Positions 32,680 to 44,391 of a DNA stretch of 64,000 bases are shown piece by piece (positions within the stretch are counted from its first letter, which is position 1; each line of letters opens with the position of its first letter). Where the stretch lies: the NCBI RefSeq assembly GCF_033807715.1, contig NC_084599.1, positions 34,762,750-34,826,749 on the forward strand. The letters run 5' to 3'. The stretch is from Cololabis saira. Its lineage: Eukaryota; Chordata; Actinopteri; Beloniformes; Belonidae. Under the pieces are notes generated by a model. The model was not told the origin of the DNA and searched no databases. It worked only from the letters and a program-made list of their open reading frames with translations. Position numbers and translations under genes: made by a program.

Positions 32680-33560
32680 TATGGGCATGCCCTACTGCCC
32701 ATTCGTCCCCTCTCGCTGCTTTGGTTTGGGGCTGTATTGGTTGTGTTCGGGGTGGTTCCATTTCAGTTTGAGGTGTTTACGGTTGTATTGCATTCATTCC
32801 TGTGCTCCACATAGTTATCAATGGGGCGCGCTTTTTGGCGTCTCGCATCACCACAGTAACGCTTTTGACTGAGAAAAGTAATGCCCATCGAGGCACGATG
32901 GAGACGCATCTAACGATGTATGCCATGCATGGGTGCACATTCCGGTTCAGGCTACGTTAACAGATAGGTTTTTTTTCACCATGGTAAAAAACCCATCCGA
33001 ATTAATGGGGCCATTTGGTATGGATTTTGACATAAAATTTCCTTAAATCACAGCTTCATGAAATTTGAATATGTTGAAGTCCACAGCGTGCCGAGTCTGG
33101 GGTTGTGCGGTCCTTTAGTGCCAATCGGGCAGGGTGTTTGTAAATTTGAACGATGTCTCTACGATAAAGTTCGGTCGAGCAATAAGCGTCCGAATTTTCG
33201 CCTTTTTTTTTGCTTTTTGGCATGTAGCGTTGCCACGGTAACACTTTTGACTGAGAAAAGTAATACGCATCGAGGCACGATGGAGACGCATCCAACGATG
33301 TATGCCATGCCTGGGTGCACGTTGCGGTTCGGGCCGTATTAACGGACGAAAAAAGCGTGCAGAAAGGGAAAGGGAAACCTTCCTGTATACCATTATATCG
33401 CCTTCATTTTCATTTTTTTTCGCGTGTTTTATTTTTTGGGGATTTTTTTTTTCCACATCAGAGCGGGGTCATGCTGTACACCCGATGGTGCACAGTGGGA
33501 CTTTTGCGACTTTAGCTTGTTAGCAAAATGCTAGCAAAATTACCCTTTGGGCCATTTTGG
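32680..33560 (+). repeat. same fish repeat family, copies 2 and 3
   Basis: Two direct blocks, near 32858-32955 and 33238-33340, contain CTTTTGACTGAGAAAAGTAA, GGATGGAGACGCA or CGATGGAGACGCA, and GGTGCACGTTGCGGTTCGGG or variants. Both match 30658-30750 in copy 1. The ends are less clear. Confidence 0.65.
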
Positions 33561-35887
33561 ACGATTGCAATATGGTCATGCCACTACTTGGAATGCCCAT
33601 AATAACACCCACAGCTGTGACTCACAAACAGCAGGGGTCCATCCCAGGGCCACATGTTATCATCTATAAAGAGTGTTCAGACAGTAATTACTGAAAACTG
33701 TGACACAGTGCAGCGTGTGACCCCTTTGTGCCGAACTGTTAACGAAGGCTTTCAAACCTTAAGTAGATGCAAGTTTAGTTAATAATAGACACTTGGTCCA
33801 TACTGAAGGCTGGTTTATTGTGTGCTCGTCCATGCAAGAACCTGTCTGAATTTACTCCAGAGGGTGAACACATATTTTTGGGAAATGAGGACACTTGCAG
33901 GCTCAGCAAGGCCCTTGGAGGGTTGAGAGAGGTTTGCTTTTTTCTGTCATTTATACGCAACATCAAGGAGACGGTTAACTCTGTTTGACTGAAAACAGGG
34001 CAAACTTCAGCGCTATTTTTAAACCCTGTAGAAAACAGTGTAGACAGCAGTTTTGGAAAAATAATAATGAAAAAAAATTGAAGAAAAAAACAATCCCATA
34101 ATTACACAAACTAGCTTTTTCTTTTTTTTGTCTTTGTGCTAAGCTCTCCTGTCTTTAAGTAGCATTGATGCTCTCATCAAGCCTCCAGCGGGATTCCTTT
34201 TTTTCTTTTAGAGGAGGCATATTCTGCCCTTTTTTTAAATATTTCACCATTTCTGCAGCTTTGTTAGAGATTTTGTGTCCTTTTGTGCTGGTGGCAGAAA
34301 GCGAACCACCTCGTTGTCAGTTGTGTTATTGTTCAGTCGACGGTCCTCGTGTGGCGGTGGTGCAACAGAGACACACACGGTTTTGCCTTAAAAGGCACAT
34401 TTTCAGTCTCAGATGTCCAAAACTTAGTGACCAAGGTCTTATAACTTAATACTTAAATTTAGTATATGCTTTCAATCACCCAAAACGTTTTTTTTTCATT
34501 CTTTATACTCTTTATAGTTATAGAGTATAGAGTAAAATAACAAAAATAAAACATTACGTCACTGGCAATCCTCAAAACTACACTTGAGACATGTATGTTG
34601 GTGTGTACCATAAATGATGTATTAATAGAAGCTCTGAGGATTTTACATGTTAACTTTAAACTCAAACTTTTACCCACAGGGAATCGCCATGGCAATGGAG
34701 ATATGGTAGTAGTGACAGGAAGCAAAGGAAGCTTACAATAAGGTGTGTGTGTACATGTATGTGATTCTTCATCCGTCTCACTGTGAGGTTAATAACGGGC
34801 CATTTGACCTGATCAGTGTGTCTTTTCCCCCCATCCTGTTTACCTGCTGTCACGAAGAATAAGATAGAAACAGTCGGTGCTTCCTATCTTTATCTTTTTT
34901 ATACACAATTCACGTTTTGTGCAGCGGTAGACATATGATATACCTTTATTGCGAAATGGTTTTCATTCGAAGTGATACTTTATAGCCTTAAAGGACAAAA
35001 ACACATACACACACAGCACAACACACAGATTTATTATTCAAATTATAGTACTGTTGTTGTTTTTTTTATCTTTCCAACAGGACTATTAGATATTTGGCTG
35101 ACTAAATTATTATTATTTCAATAACACTACAAGTCTGGAGGGAAATCTGAAGAAAACAGTCAATCCCATGATCAATAATGAGCAGCACCAGATAGCAAGG
35201 CTCACACTGAGAAGTGTAATCGGAGAATCGGGTTCACTGAGCTCACAAAAACATGTCAGATGTGGCATCGCTGCACACAGCTCACTACCCACGTGGCATT
35301 AATGCCAGAACTGAGACGACCCGTCTCAGCCCAGCTTAGCTTATTTACATACACATAAATGCTCAAATTTCATGACGAGGAAACTAAAAACTGTTTAAGT
35401 CAGGTTTGCTATCTAAATAGCTCATTTTGCATTCTCAGAAAATGTGCCACTGCGTCAAATCTGCTGTTTCTAGTAAACAGAGACTCCATAACAATATTTC
35501 TGAAGAGCTGTTGGAGGCGGGATCAGGAGGAAGATTAAGATGCCCATCTGTTGCACGACAGTCAGCTCAGATCAGCCGTGTGGATCTGCTGATTGTTATG
35601 ACACTTGTAGCTGATGCTATTCATAAGAAGTTATATGTCTCACGAATGACAAAGAAAAAAAAAAGAAGATGATTGATTGAAATACAGACATTTACCAGAA
35701 CACTGTGATTGATGCAAACTAGAGTTCAGCAGGATGCAGCAGGGAGGAGAGCAACAGCCTACTGCTGGGTTGGGATGGTACTACAGATGGTCGGGGCCTG
35801 AATGACTGGCTGGATAACAGAAATGAATGACGAGATCAGTGATTAATGGATTAATGTGTGAGCAGACAACATAAGGTCTTATACCCT
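33561..35887. other. no recognised feature
   Basis: About 2.3 kb with only short frames and a small poly-A/T content. Nothing identified. Confidence 0.35.
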
Positions 35888-35895
35888 CTCATAAG

Positions 35896-36572
35896 CAGAG
35901 GTGTCAAAAGTATTCACATTCATTACTCAGGTAGAAGTATAGATACTAGAGTTTAAAAAATACTCCTGTAGAAGTTGAAGTATCAACTCAAGTTTTTTTT
36001 TTTCTCAAGTAAAAGTATAAAACTATTGGTTTCAAAACTACTTAAAGTATAAAAGTAAAAGTAATTTAAGGGGGAAAAAAGCAATTAAGGACAAAAGTCA
36101 TTGAAAATGAATGCATCTTAGTATAATGTAAATATATTAAAGAACCATATATGTGTACTATTGAGCATTAACATGTATTTCAGAGAGCAGAAGATATGAT
36201 GACTAGTTGCCTATAAGTATTGTAATGGTGCAAAAAGTCAAACTTCAGAGGCATGTTATCATTTATCCTAACCTTTATTGGAATGTAAATCCAAGTTTAG
36301 TTGCAGGAATCTGAGAGCAACGGATCTAAGAACAAAACTGGACAAGAACATCCTTCATTGTGCCACAACCACAACCAAATTCACAATTTAACTGGATAGT
36401 TTTTTTTAAAGGCCGAAATGAAATAGAGTAAAAAGTACAGATAATTGCGTGAAAATGTAAGGAGTAAAAGTAAAAAGTCGTCTGAAAAATAATTACTCCA
36501 GTGAAGTATAGATAACCAAAATTTCTTAAGTAAGGTAACAAAGTATTTGTACTTCGTTACTTGACACCTCTG
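35896..36572. mobile_element. hAT element (CAGAGGTGTCAA ends), intact copy
   Basis: The 677-bp unit starts CAGAGGTGTCAA and ends TTGACACCTCTG. It is flanked by the exact 8-bp repeat CTCATAAG at 35888-35895 and 36573-36580. It is the reverse-oriented relative of the copy inside the provirus at 13327-14405 and shows that copy's sequence without the Rex3 insertion. AT-rich with no transposase. Confidence 0.93.
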
Positions 36573-36589
36573 CTCATAAGAACACAAAG

Positions 36590-36770
36590 TATACAACATT
36601 ATTTTGTGTTTTGATTTGTTTAATTTGATTTGTTTATTTGCACAACATAAAAACGGTACAAAAGTTGAAATGAACATAAAAGCATGAAAATATGTGCAGG
36701 TGAGAAAGGAAGCCCTAAATGGGCTTATTCAAAGTTCTCACCAAGAAAATACATTATACTGTAATAATAG
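36590..36770 (-). mobile_element. LINE 3' end
   Basis: On the minus strand it reads AGGGCTTCCTTTCTCACCTG, TTCATGCTTTTATGTTCATT and TGTTGTGCAAATAAACAAAT, a recognisable fish LINE 3' end. Class not certain (L1- or Rex1-like). Confidence 0.5.
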
Positions 36771-38871
36771 CAAGAACAAAAAACAAAAAAGAAAAGCGTT
36801 CCAAAAAGATGGATATTTACAAACAAACAAAGTTTCCAAAGTAATTGTCTTTATATCTATGTATCCACCTGTAACTTTGCTTCACGCAGGTATATTCTTT
36901 CTGGTCTGCAGCTTTAACGACGACTGTTAAGAGTCATCTCGTACTTCAGACCCTGAACAGGATCGAAACATACAGTACACTTAGGCACTGACACGGGTAT
37001 AATTATCTCTACTGAACATGCCGAACAGTTGTGTCTGGGACTGCTCCATCCATCCTGACCCCTCTCAGATCTGCCGAAGCTCCAGTGCGTGTCTTTCATC
37101 CTTTAATCCAGCTCCTGCGCTTCATTTCTTACCCATATCTTTCTCCTTTTGAGAAGCAAACTTTTCTCTTCGCCCCTATTCTTAGATTTATCCTACGCTT
37201 TTTGACCTCCTTGAAATCTTTGAAACAGATCCCTCTTTCATCAGGCCCTTCTCCTCCAGTCAATCCTCCTCTGTTTCTTATCTAATTATAGCTGACTTTT
37301 TTCACACGGACACATAGTTTTAGTGAATAGTGACGTAGGATAGTTTAACTACCGGTACAAGTGAACTGACGCATCCTTTTTCTTTTCTTTTTTTAAATTT
37401 ATTTTAATTATGACAACAAAAATCAGAAAGCAGGGCAAGGTTAACTTTTAAGTAAAGTAAAAAGATTAATTCTCAAATCATCCATAATAATCTGAGATGC
37501 AACAAAGTATATGGCTGCTTTTCCTAATAGTGCTAATGAAATAAAGGTCCTGGAGGGTTTAAGTTTGAGGCAGCTGCTAGATGTCCGCTATAAGACTTTG
37601 TTTTGTTTTATTTTGGGTTTTTTTACCCTGGAATTCATGCTTTTATTGTAACCACCCCCATGTGTCACCAGGAGTCTTCATCTTCCAAGAAGCTGCTCTT
37701 TCTCCAACCTTGTGGTCCTAGAGACTTCCTGGTTTGCAAGCGCTGCACCTTCCACCCTCTCTCTCACTTTTCACCCTTATTTTCTTCATTCATCAGTTTA
37801 TTCAAAGTCCTCGGCCCATCTTGTCCTCACCCTCTCCTCGTTTGTAGCCACCCTGGACTGATTTGTTTCACCAATCTCTCTCCATCCTCAGTTCAGCCTG
37901 TCGTGCAACTTGCCATGTGTTAAGCGTTATCCCGCCTCTCTTCCCCTCACATCGCATCTCTCTGGATTCTGTTCAGCTCACTTTTATCTAAACATGCAGT
38001 TGGCTAAAGTGCTCGACACGAAGAGAATTAAATTGAATTCATTGTTGTTCTTTCTGCATCTTCCTGCAAATACGTCACTGTTTCATAAAACCTTCTCACT
38101 CTCCTGTAAATAAGATACCGAGGTATGAAAACTTACAGTCCTGCAACATTTAAAACATGTAATATGACTAAGATTCATGTCAGTGTGAATAATACATTTT
38201 GAGAAATGAATAATGAAACCTTCTTTCTTTATTTTCGGATAAACTAATTCATTATGACCTTGTAACCTTTCAGGTTAAAACACTTTGCAGGCTGCAGTTT
38301 GCTTCTATCCAACTTCCCTGTGTGTCTAAAGGGCTTTAAATCACCACTTTTATTTACTGGAGGCAACAGGATGAAGTGTCACTACCTCCAAAAGTTTCTC
38401 ATTATTCTCTTTGAAATGTCTTCAATATAGATAATAGTAACATTTGGCCTTTTACAGTGCTGCACTGAATAAATGGTTTTAAAGCTCTCCATCATCTGTC
38501 TTATATTTCACCAAAAGCCCCTTCATTTTGACATGAATCTGCTGAATATTTGACTATTTGTATATTTCACGTCATGCACTTTTAGCCTGTCAGGGAATCA
38601 CATGTCCTAACACTAAATGAAAAGAAAGGAGTGAGTCCACTTAGATGATGTCACTCTCATCCCAACCAGCCTTTACCCGACTCTCCCAGAGGGAGGACAG
38701 GTATCTCTGCCTCTGACCAGTTCAGCCTGTTTAGTTTCCCACATTAATGAGGCGGAGCAGCGCTCAGCAGCACTCAACTTGTCTGAACTATGGGAAAATA
38801 AGATGGCGGCCACATTACGTTTCTCCAGTCTGTCTGACAATACGAGAGCCAACCTCCCCATTACAGTTTTT
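36771..38871. other. no gene recognised
   Basis: A YY1-type motif (AAGATGGCGGCCA) lies at 38801-38813. Plus frames at 37031-37285 and 37603-37923 show no similarity I can name. Confidence 0.35.
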
Positions 38872-38975
38872 CACTATTGCTTAAACACATTTCACGATAC
38901 TGCCCTCACTTTTCACAAAACTCTAAACACAAAACACTTTTCTAAAGCTACGTACACTAAACCTCACAGTTTCTT

Positions 38976-39205
38976 TTCAAAACCAACCCATCACACCAAA
39001 ACAGATGCTCATATGCTCAAAAACCAACCCATCACACCAAAACAGATGCTCATATGCTCAAAAACCAACCCATCACACCAAAACAGATGCTCATATGCTC
39101 AAAAACCAAACCATCACACCAAAACAGTTGCTCATATTCACAAAAACCAACCCATCACACCAAAACAGTTGCTCATATGCTCAAAAGCAAACTCTGACAC
39201 CAAAA
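38976..39205 (+). repeat. 41-bp minisatellite
   Basis: At least five complete units of AACCAACCCATCACACCAAA plus ACAGATGCTCATATGCTC (ACAG at 39001, 39042, 39083, 39124 and 39165, spacing exactly 41). Later units carry GATGCTC to GTTGCTC changes. Because 41 is not a multiple of 3, the long plus-strand frame 38779-39252 reads the unit in all three phases without a stop. Confidence 0.93.
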
Positions 39206-39596
39206 TACCACTCAAGGCCTGTGAAAATGTAAACACTACTGAGCATCATTAACCACATTACCAAAAAAATTTAAAACACAATGTTCACAGTGTGAGACTG
39301 TTCTTTTTACAGTTTCACAACTGCCAGGATGCATTTGAGCAACCCTTATTTATTCTCAAATATGTTTTGGGCATTTACTATAGATTTGTGCATTTCATGG
39401 GAATAGTTACATAATGCAGAAAATGCAGTAATATCACAACTCAATGAAAAAATTAGTACCGTAAACTCCATAGAGGATCCATTACACACAATAGATACAG
39501 TACAGTAACAATTGAGAACACAATGTTCAGGGTGGTATTTCTTTTATAACAGTACGTTTGAAAATTGACACAGTATGTTGTATGTTGACACCGAAA

Positions 39597-39890
39597 TCAT
39601 GGGGCGTCATCACGTCGGGCTGGGTCGGGCCACAGGACCTCATCAACGTCACAGGCAATATTGTCCATAGCCAAACAACGTGGGAAGAATGCCCTGGCAT
39701 GCCGCACCCAGCCTTGGAACGTCTCCACAGCCACATCATCACAGGCCAGGTCCATAGCCCTGAGAAGGTTCTCTCTGGTGTAAGGTTGGCGGTCATAGAC
39801 CTTCCACCGCCATGATGAGAAGAACTCCTCTATTGGGTTTAGGAACGGAGAGTAGGGTGGCAGACATACACTAATGAATTGCTGATTGAT
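39597..39890 (-). pseudogene. IS630/Tc1-like transposase C-terminus
   Basis: The minus-strand frame reads CLPPYSPFLNPIEEFFSSWR, then RENLLRAMDLACDDV, then WVRHARAFFPRCLAMDNIAC. LPPYSPFLNPIEE holds the last catalytic Glu of the DDE/D domain. The two upstream catalytic Asp regions are missing. The open frame continues for a few codons on the far side of the element inserted at 39895, suggesting the insertion split the gene. No full transposase is possible. Confidence 0.85.
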
Positions 39891-39894
39891 GTTA

Positions 39895-40512
39895 CAGTTT
39901 TTCACAATTGTTTAAACACATTTCCTGATAGACTACCTCACTTTCTCAAAACTCTAAACACAAATTACAAAACTCACACACAAAATGCAAAATCCTACAC
40001 TTCTCTTGCAAAAGCACACTCTACCCTCAAAACAGTGTTAACTCTTCACTAAATGGTATTTCCTTCTCAAATGCCAAACACATCTGACACGAACTCCTCT
40101 TCTCCTGTCTTGATCATTTATTTTTGTTTTTGAGGCTTCAGCAAACTGCACTGACTTATATAGGTGTGGTCACATCATTTGCAATAGGTGTTTTCAATTA
40201 TGAGTAGTTGTGTTTACTGATTGACACCAGGTATGTTCATTGTGTTCAAGTTTTGCTGATTGTGGGTAGCATTTTGCATCACATGAGCTTCACAATGGAT
40301 ATTGGAGCAGAGTTATATGCAAAATGTGTTTTAGCACGGCAAAATGTGTTTAGAGTTTTGAGAAAAAGGGGATGGGTTTTGTGAAAAGTGTCTACAGGTG
40401 AATTGTGTTTGTGGTTGTGGCAAAAGGGGGGTAGTTTTACTAAATGTGTTTAGGCAACTGGTCATTTGGTTTAGAGTACTGGGTTTTGTGTTTTGGCAAT
40501 AGAGAAAAACTG
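39895..40512. mobile_element. Tc1/mariner-type MITE inserted in the transposase
   Basis: It begins CAGTTTTTCACAATTG and ends GAGAAAAACTG, flanked by TA at 39893-39894 and 40513-40514. Its left end matches that of the host element at 38874 (TTTAAACACATTTC). 618 bp, no coding. Confidence 0.8.
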
Positions 40513-40514
40513 TA

Positions 40515-43500
40515 ATGCAAGAACTCAAATGGTTGAAAATCCTGTAAATTTTCTTTTCTCCTGCGAGTGCTATTTATTTTAGTCTGCCAATCCACAACTT
40601 TGGCCAACAATGAGGAATCTCAGTAATTATTGCATGGATTGCTTCAAACACACTGAATTTGGGGTCCCCCCACCCAAACATCATAACTTCCAGAGAAAAA
40701 TCTTGCTGCATCTTGAATATTAAAACATGCCAGAGATTTAAGCATTCACCTGGGAGATATCGCTCTCTATATTACTGGGGTACTCTCAAATTCTTAAGAA
40801 GAGGAGAAAGAGGAAATAAATCGCTTCCTGTGCGATTTCCTCGACTTTGACTTAGTTTGTTTTGTATAGATTACTGAAAGTTGCATAGATTACTGAAAGA
40901 TTAGTGAAATATGAAGAAAGTAAATAAATATATTAAGAATATTAATTCAAGAATAAATAAGTTAACAAATAAATAATTATCATATAGAGTGGTGTAGCAC
41001 GATATAATATAAATATAGCATAATAATATAGTAATATCCTAATATAACATAATTTTTATAATATTATAACATATAACAAAATGATATCACCATACTATAA
41101 TATATAACATTATAATAATACTATAGTTTAACATCCCATGAGATTTCATAACTTAATATAATAATACACTATGAAACAATATATCATGATAATGGCAAGA
41201 ATAATTATTAGAATTAGAATTGGTAATTTATATGTTGCAATGAGGGTGAGGAGAGAACTTTAAAAAAAAGGAAACCACACTAATCTGGATTCACAAATAT
41301 AGATTTTCAAGATATAGAAACTACACAAATTAATTCAAAGCCTTCAACCAGAAGGTCCTTGTATTGATCAGAGGGCACTGAGCCCCAGTTTGCCTCCATT
41401 TCTCCAACAACTCTGGTCCAGAGTCCTCCGAGTCAGGAGGAGCATCCATTGTAAAACCTTGGCCATGAGGAAAGGTCAAAAGACGGGTGCTTTTGCTCGG
41501 ATTGCCCTATAAAAATAATTGAAATTTGATATGAAAGTTGCAGCCACAAGACATGGCATATTTTCTTTTTGGGAAGCGCTGAAGCTCATTTCCGTGGGTT
41601 TTAGAGGATTTGGCCAACTCCCATCATGGCTGCTAGATACTGACGGATGAAAGAGAAAACCGATCCCCATCCATTCGGACTTTTTAGGTCCCAAAATCAG
41701 GTAGATATAAATTCGGATCAAAAGCAATAAATATTGTATTACACCGGGTCATTACATATGTAACAAAACTGAGGTAAAGTAGAGAAGGAGTGTGTGAAAA
41801 AAATAATTACCCCATAGTCCAACATTTTGTTAAACCACCTCTGCAGTTATCTTAAATAACCTTTTTCTGTATCCTGTTATTCACCTCTGATGTTTTTGTG
41901 CAGGAATTTTCTTTTCTGTTGCTTTACACAGTTCAACTTTGACTTTATGAAGGTCACAGCATTTCCACTGTGAAACTACAGCATCTTGATAGTTTTCTTT
42001 TTTTACCTTTTCTGTGGTGGAGTTGTTTAAATAATAATGCTATATTTCATTGTAGGAAAAAATAAAACAATGAAAAATGTCATGATGCATGTGAAAGGGG
42101 GACCCAAATGTGGCAGGTAGTAGTTAGCAACCAGAAACCCCGCTGCTGCAGGGAACATAAATGCAAATAATTTGTATAAACTAGCCGTGAAAGACAAAGT
42201 AATTACCCAGCCTGTGATTTTAATCATGACTTTGAAGAATGACTTTTTCTCTCAGTGCTCCGAGCAAACGCGATGAGAGAACTAGACAGAATAAGCGAAT
42301 AGTAACTGCTAGTATAAGGCTCCCTCTTCTGGTTATTATTCACTAACACAGTAGTTCATCAGCAGAGATGATGAATGTCTCAAGGGTAGGATTGATGGAC
42401 AAAGACGGTCTTAAAAAGGACACGAGATCATTTAAACGTTCAGCACAAGGATGGACACACTGATGGAGCATCTTTAGATCTCTTCAACTTCAACCAACTG
42501 TTTTTGTCTCCCATCAATGTAACTCTGACTTTCCTCACTGACATAATCTTGAAAACAGAAAAGTGCTTTCTAAATCTGATGGCTGGAAAAGACTGAAACA
42601 GTTCACATAGGAAGCGGACGTCACTCATGGAGTTCGACTTCTTACAAACTTTGCACACTTTCTTCTGAAAGGTTCTTCTATTCTTCTTAACAGATTACGT
42701 TCAACCTGGTTTCATGTAGATAAGTCTCCTTTTGTTTTTCTTTTTTTTGTAAACTACCTCCCAAAGAGGGAATGTAATGATCTTTGAACGGTTGCTTTGT
42801 AACACGGTTCTTCAATGTTTTTACTTGAACACTTGTGATACACTTGTTCAAAACTAAAAACGGCAAGAAACGTTACAACCAATGTCCCAGCAGTATTGGC
42901 TTTTTAATAACAGCTATAAAAACAGTTCAAAAACCACTGTGGTTATTAACCAAAGCAAGCACACACAGTAGTAGGCCAGTAAAAGGTACAATACAATCTA
43001 TAAATACATATACTGTGAACTGAACACAACAAAATCAAGGTTGGACAGATGGATTCAATCAAAACGGCCGAGGTCCGCTTACTCCTCCGTTAAGAGACCA
43101 CTCTAACCTCACCTCTCCACATCCGTCTTAAATCTTAATGCATCCAAACAAAGCACAATGCAAAGTTGGAGAGAACCTTTGGAGCAGACCTCACATACAG
43201 TGGTCCTGATTCCAGCAGCTGTAATGTTTAACACGAAACGGACAAATGAACTTGAAATGCTTACGGACTCAACTGGTAAGACAAGAATCTCGTAACATAT
43301 TTCACTTTATTTTTTTCCACAAAAAGGCTAGAAAATGCTTCTTAAAATCTTTAACATAAGGATGTACTCACAGCAAAAGGCAAAAAAAAAAATAAGTGTT
43401 CATAAAACTGGAAACTGTATTGATCATGATACTGGAATTTTATTAAAAATCTGAGTGCAGCATGGTGTCAAATCAGACACTTTAACCAAAAACTATGCCG

Positions 43501-43799
43501 TTAAAAAACATAATCCTGGTTGGAAGCTGTTAGCCTGTACGGTGGGAAGAAAAAAAAATACAATTTTAACATTCAGTTAATATTCTTCGATAGACTTCAA
43601 CGGATAGGCCTCTTATTGTGCAAATGTCTAAAGTCCAAAAAGCACAAACTCAACGCAGGCCTTCAAGTTTTAAGTGAACTGCTGGTCCACTTTATCACCT
43701 ATGCTAGCTTTATAAACATGTTATAAAACATGCATAATAACTGTATTTATACAACGGCTTGGGTCCAGCATAAAAAGAGCTGTTAAAAAGTCTTTCCGT
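40515..43799. other. no gene recognised; possible 3' flank of senp5
   Basis: AT-rich around 40.9-41.2 kb. A minus-strand AATAAA at 43306-43311 could end transcripts that use the exon at 43800-43937 or senp5. A minus frame at 41340-41480 (WRVVGEMEANWGSVPSDQ-like in a broken frame) may be a transposase relic but is not convincing. Confidence 0.35.
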
Positions 43800-43937
43800 T
43801 TAAAATGGCCATGTAGGAGGTAAGGCCACTCCATCTGGGAAGAGAGATCCACCCAACTGATACGGGTCCATATAACAGGTCACCTCAATCGCGTCATTGT
43901 TCATTATTTCATAGAAAATCCTGGCGGGCTGGGGCAA
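43800..43937 (-). CDS. orphan terminal exon downstream of senp5
   Basis: A strong acceptor (TTTTCTGCTTTCTCCAG) precedes 45 open codons and a TAA. The peptide (LPQPARIFYEIMNNDAIE, then CYMDPYQLGGSLFPDG, ending PPTWPF) is protein-like and of normal composition. It starts at phase 0, the same phase in which the senp5 exon at 44632-44682 ends. It could therefore be an alternative last exon that replaces the senp5 C-terminus, or the last exon of another minus-strand gene overlapping senp5. I do not recognise the sequence. Confidence 0.45.
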   Translation of the reverse strand: MPQPARIFYEIMNNDAIEVTCYMDPYQLGGSLFPDGVALPPTWPF

Positions 43938-44280
43938 CTGGAGAAAGCAGAAAACAACTTGAAGTTTGCAGGTGTGCAATCCTTGGAGGGGACCTCGGGA
44001 CCGTCATTTTCTGGGGTCAGTAGGGGGCCACTTCAGTAGTTCTTTGCAAGATTGCAAGTAAAGATCTGATATAGTACCAGACTGGTATCGTAGTCATGAG
44101 TTCTCTGCTATCAGTGAAAGAAGGGTGGAGAGGCAAGCACTCCCCGGGATACAGATGGTCAAGTTGGTTTAGCTTAGGGTTTAACCAACTATTAGCTAAA
44201 AAAAAAAAAAAAAAACTAAAAAAAAACCTCCGACACCCGCATCAACTGGCAAACAGACGGTGAACAAAGGCAACCGTTAT

Positions 44281-44391
44281 TCAGTTGTTGAGATGACAGT
44301 CACACAGCTCCTTGTAGATTCTCTTTCGAATGTGAGGCATGTCGTCCTGGCTGAACAGCAGAGGCTGCTTCACCGAGAGACGACGGCAGTA
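44281..44391 (-). CDS. senp5: senp5 coding exon 9 (terminal)
   Basis: Encodes YCRRLSVKQPLLFSQDDM, then PHIRKRIYKELCDCHLNN and TGA (44281-44283). Matches the SENP5 C-terminus in length and sequence. Confidence 0.93.
   Translation of the reverse strand, partial: YCRRLSVKQPLLFSQDDMPHIRKRIYKELCDCHLNN

Larger units (their letters stand above)
38874..39894. mobile_element. Tc1/IS630-type element, left part, interrupted
   Basis: It begins after TA at 38872-38873 with CAGTTTTTCACTATTGCTTA. It contains a 41-bp minisatellite and, on the minus strand, the C-terminal part of an IS630/Tc1-like transposase. At 39893 a related element (39895-40512) is inserted at a TA. No right terminus of this first element was found beyond 40514. 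Confidence 0.7.

Noticed and set aside
38976..39205. CRISPR-like array
   Set aside because: The 41-bp units abut each other with no unique spacers and the genome is eukaryotic. It is a minisatellite.
38779..39252. 157-codon plus-strand protein gene
   Set aside because: Most of it is the 41-bp tandem repeat read in rotating phases; no splice or promoter context.
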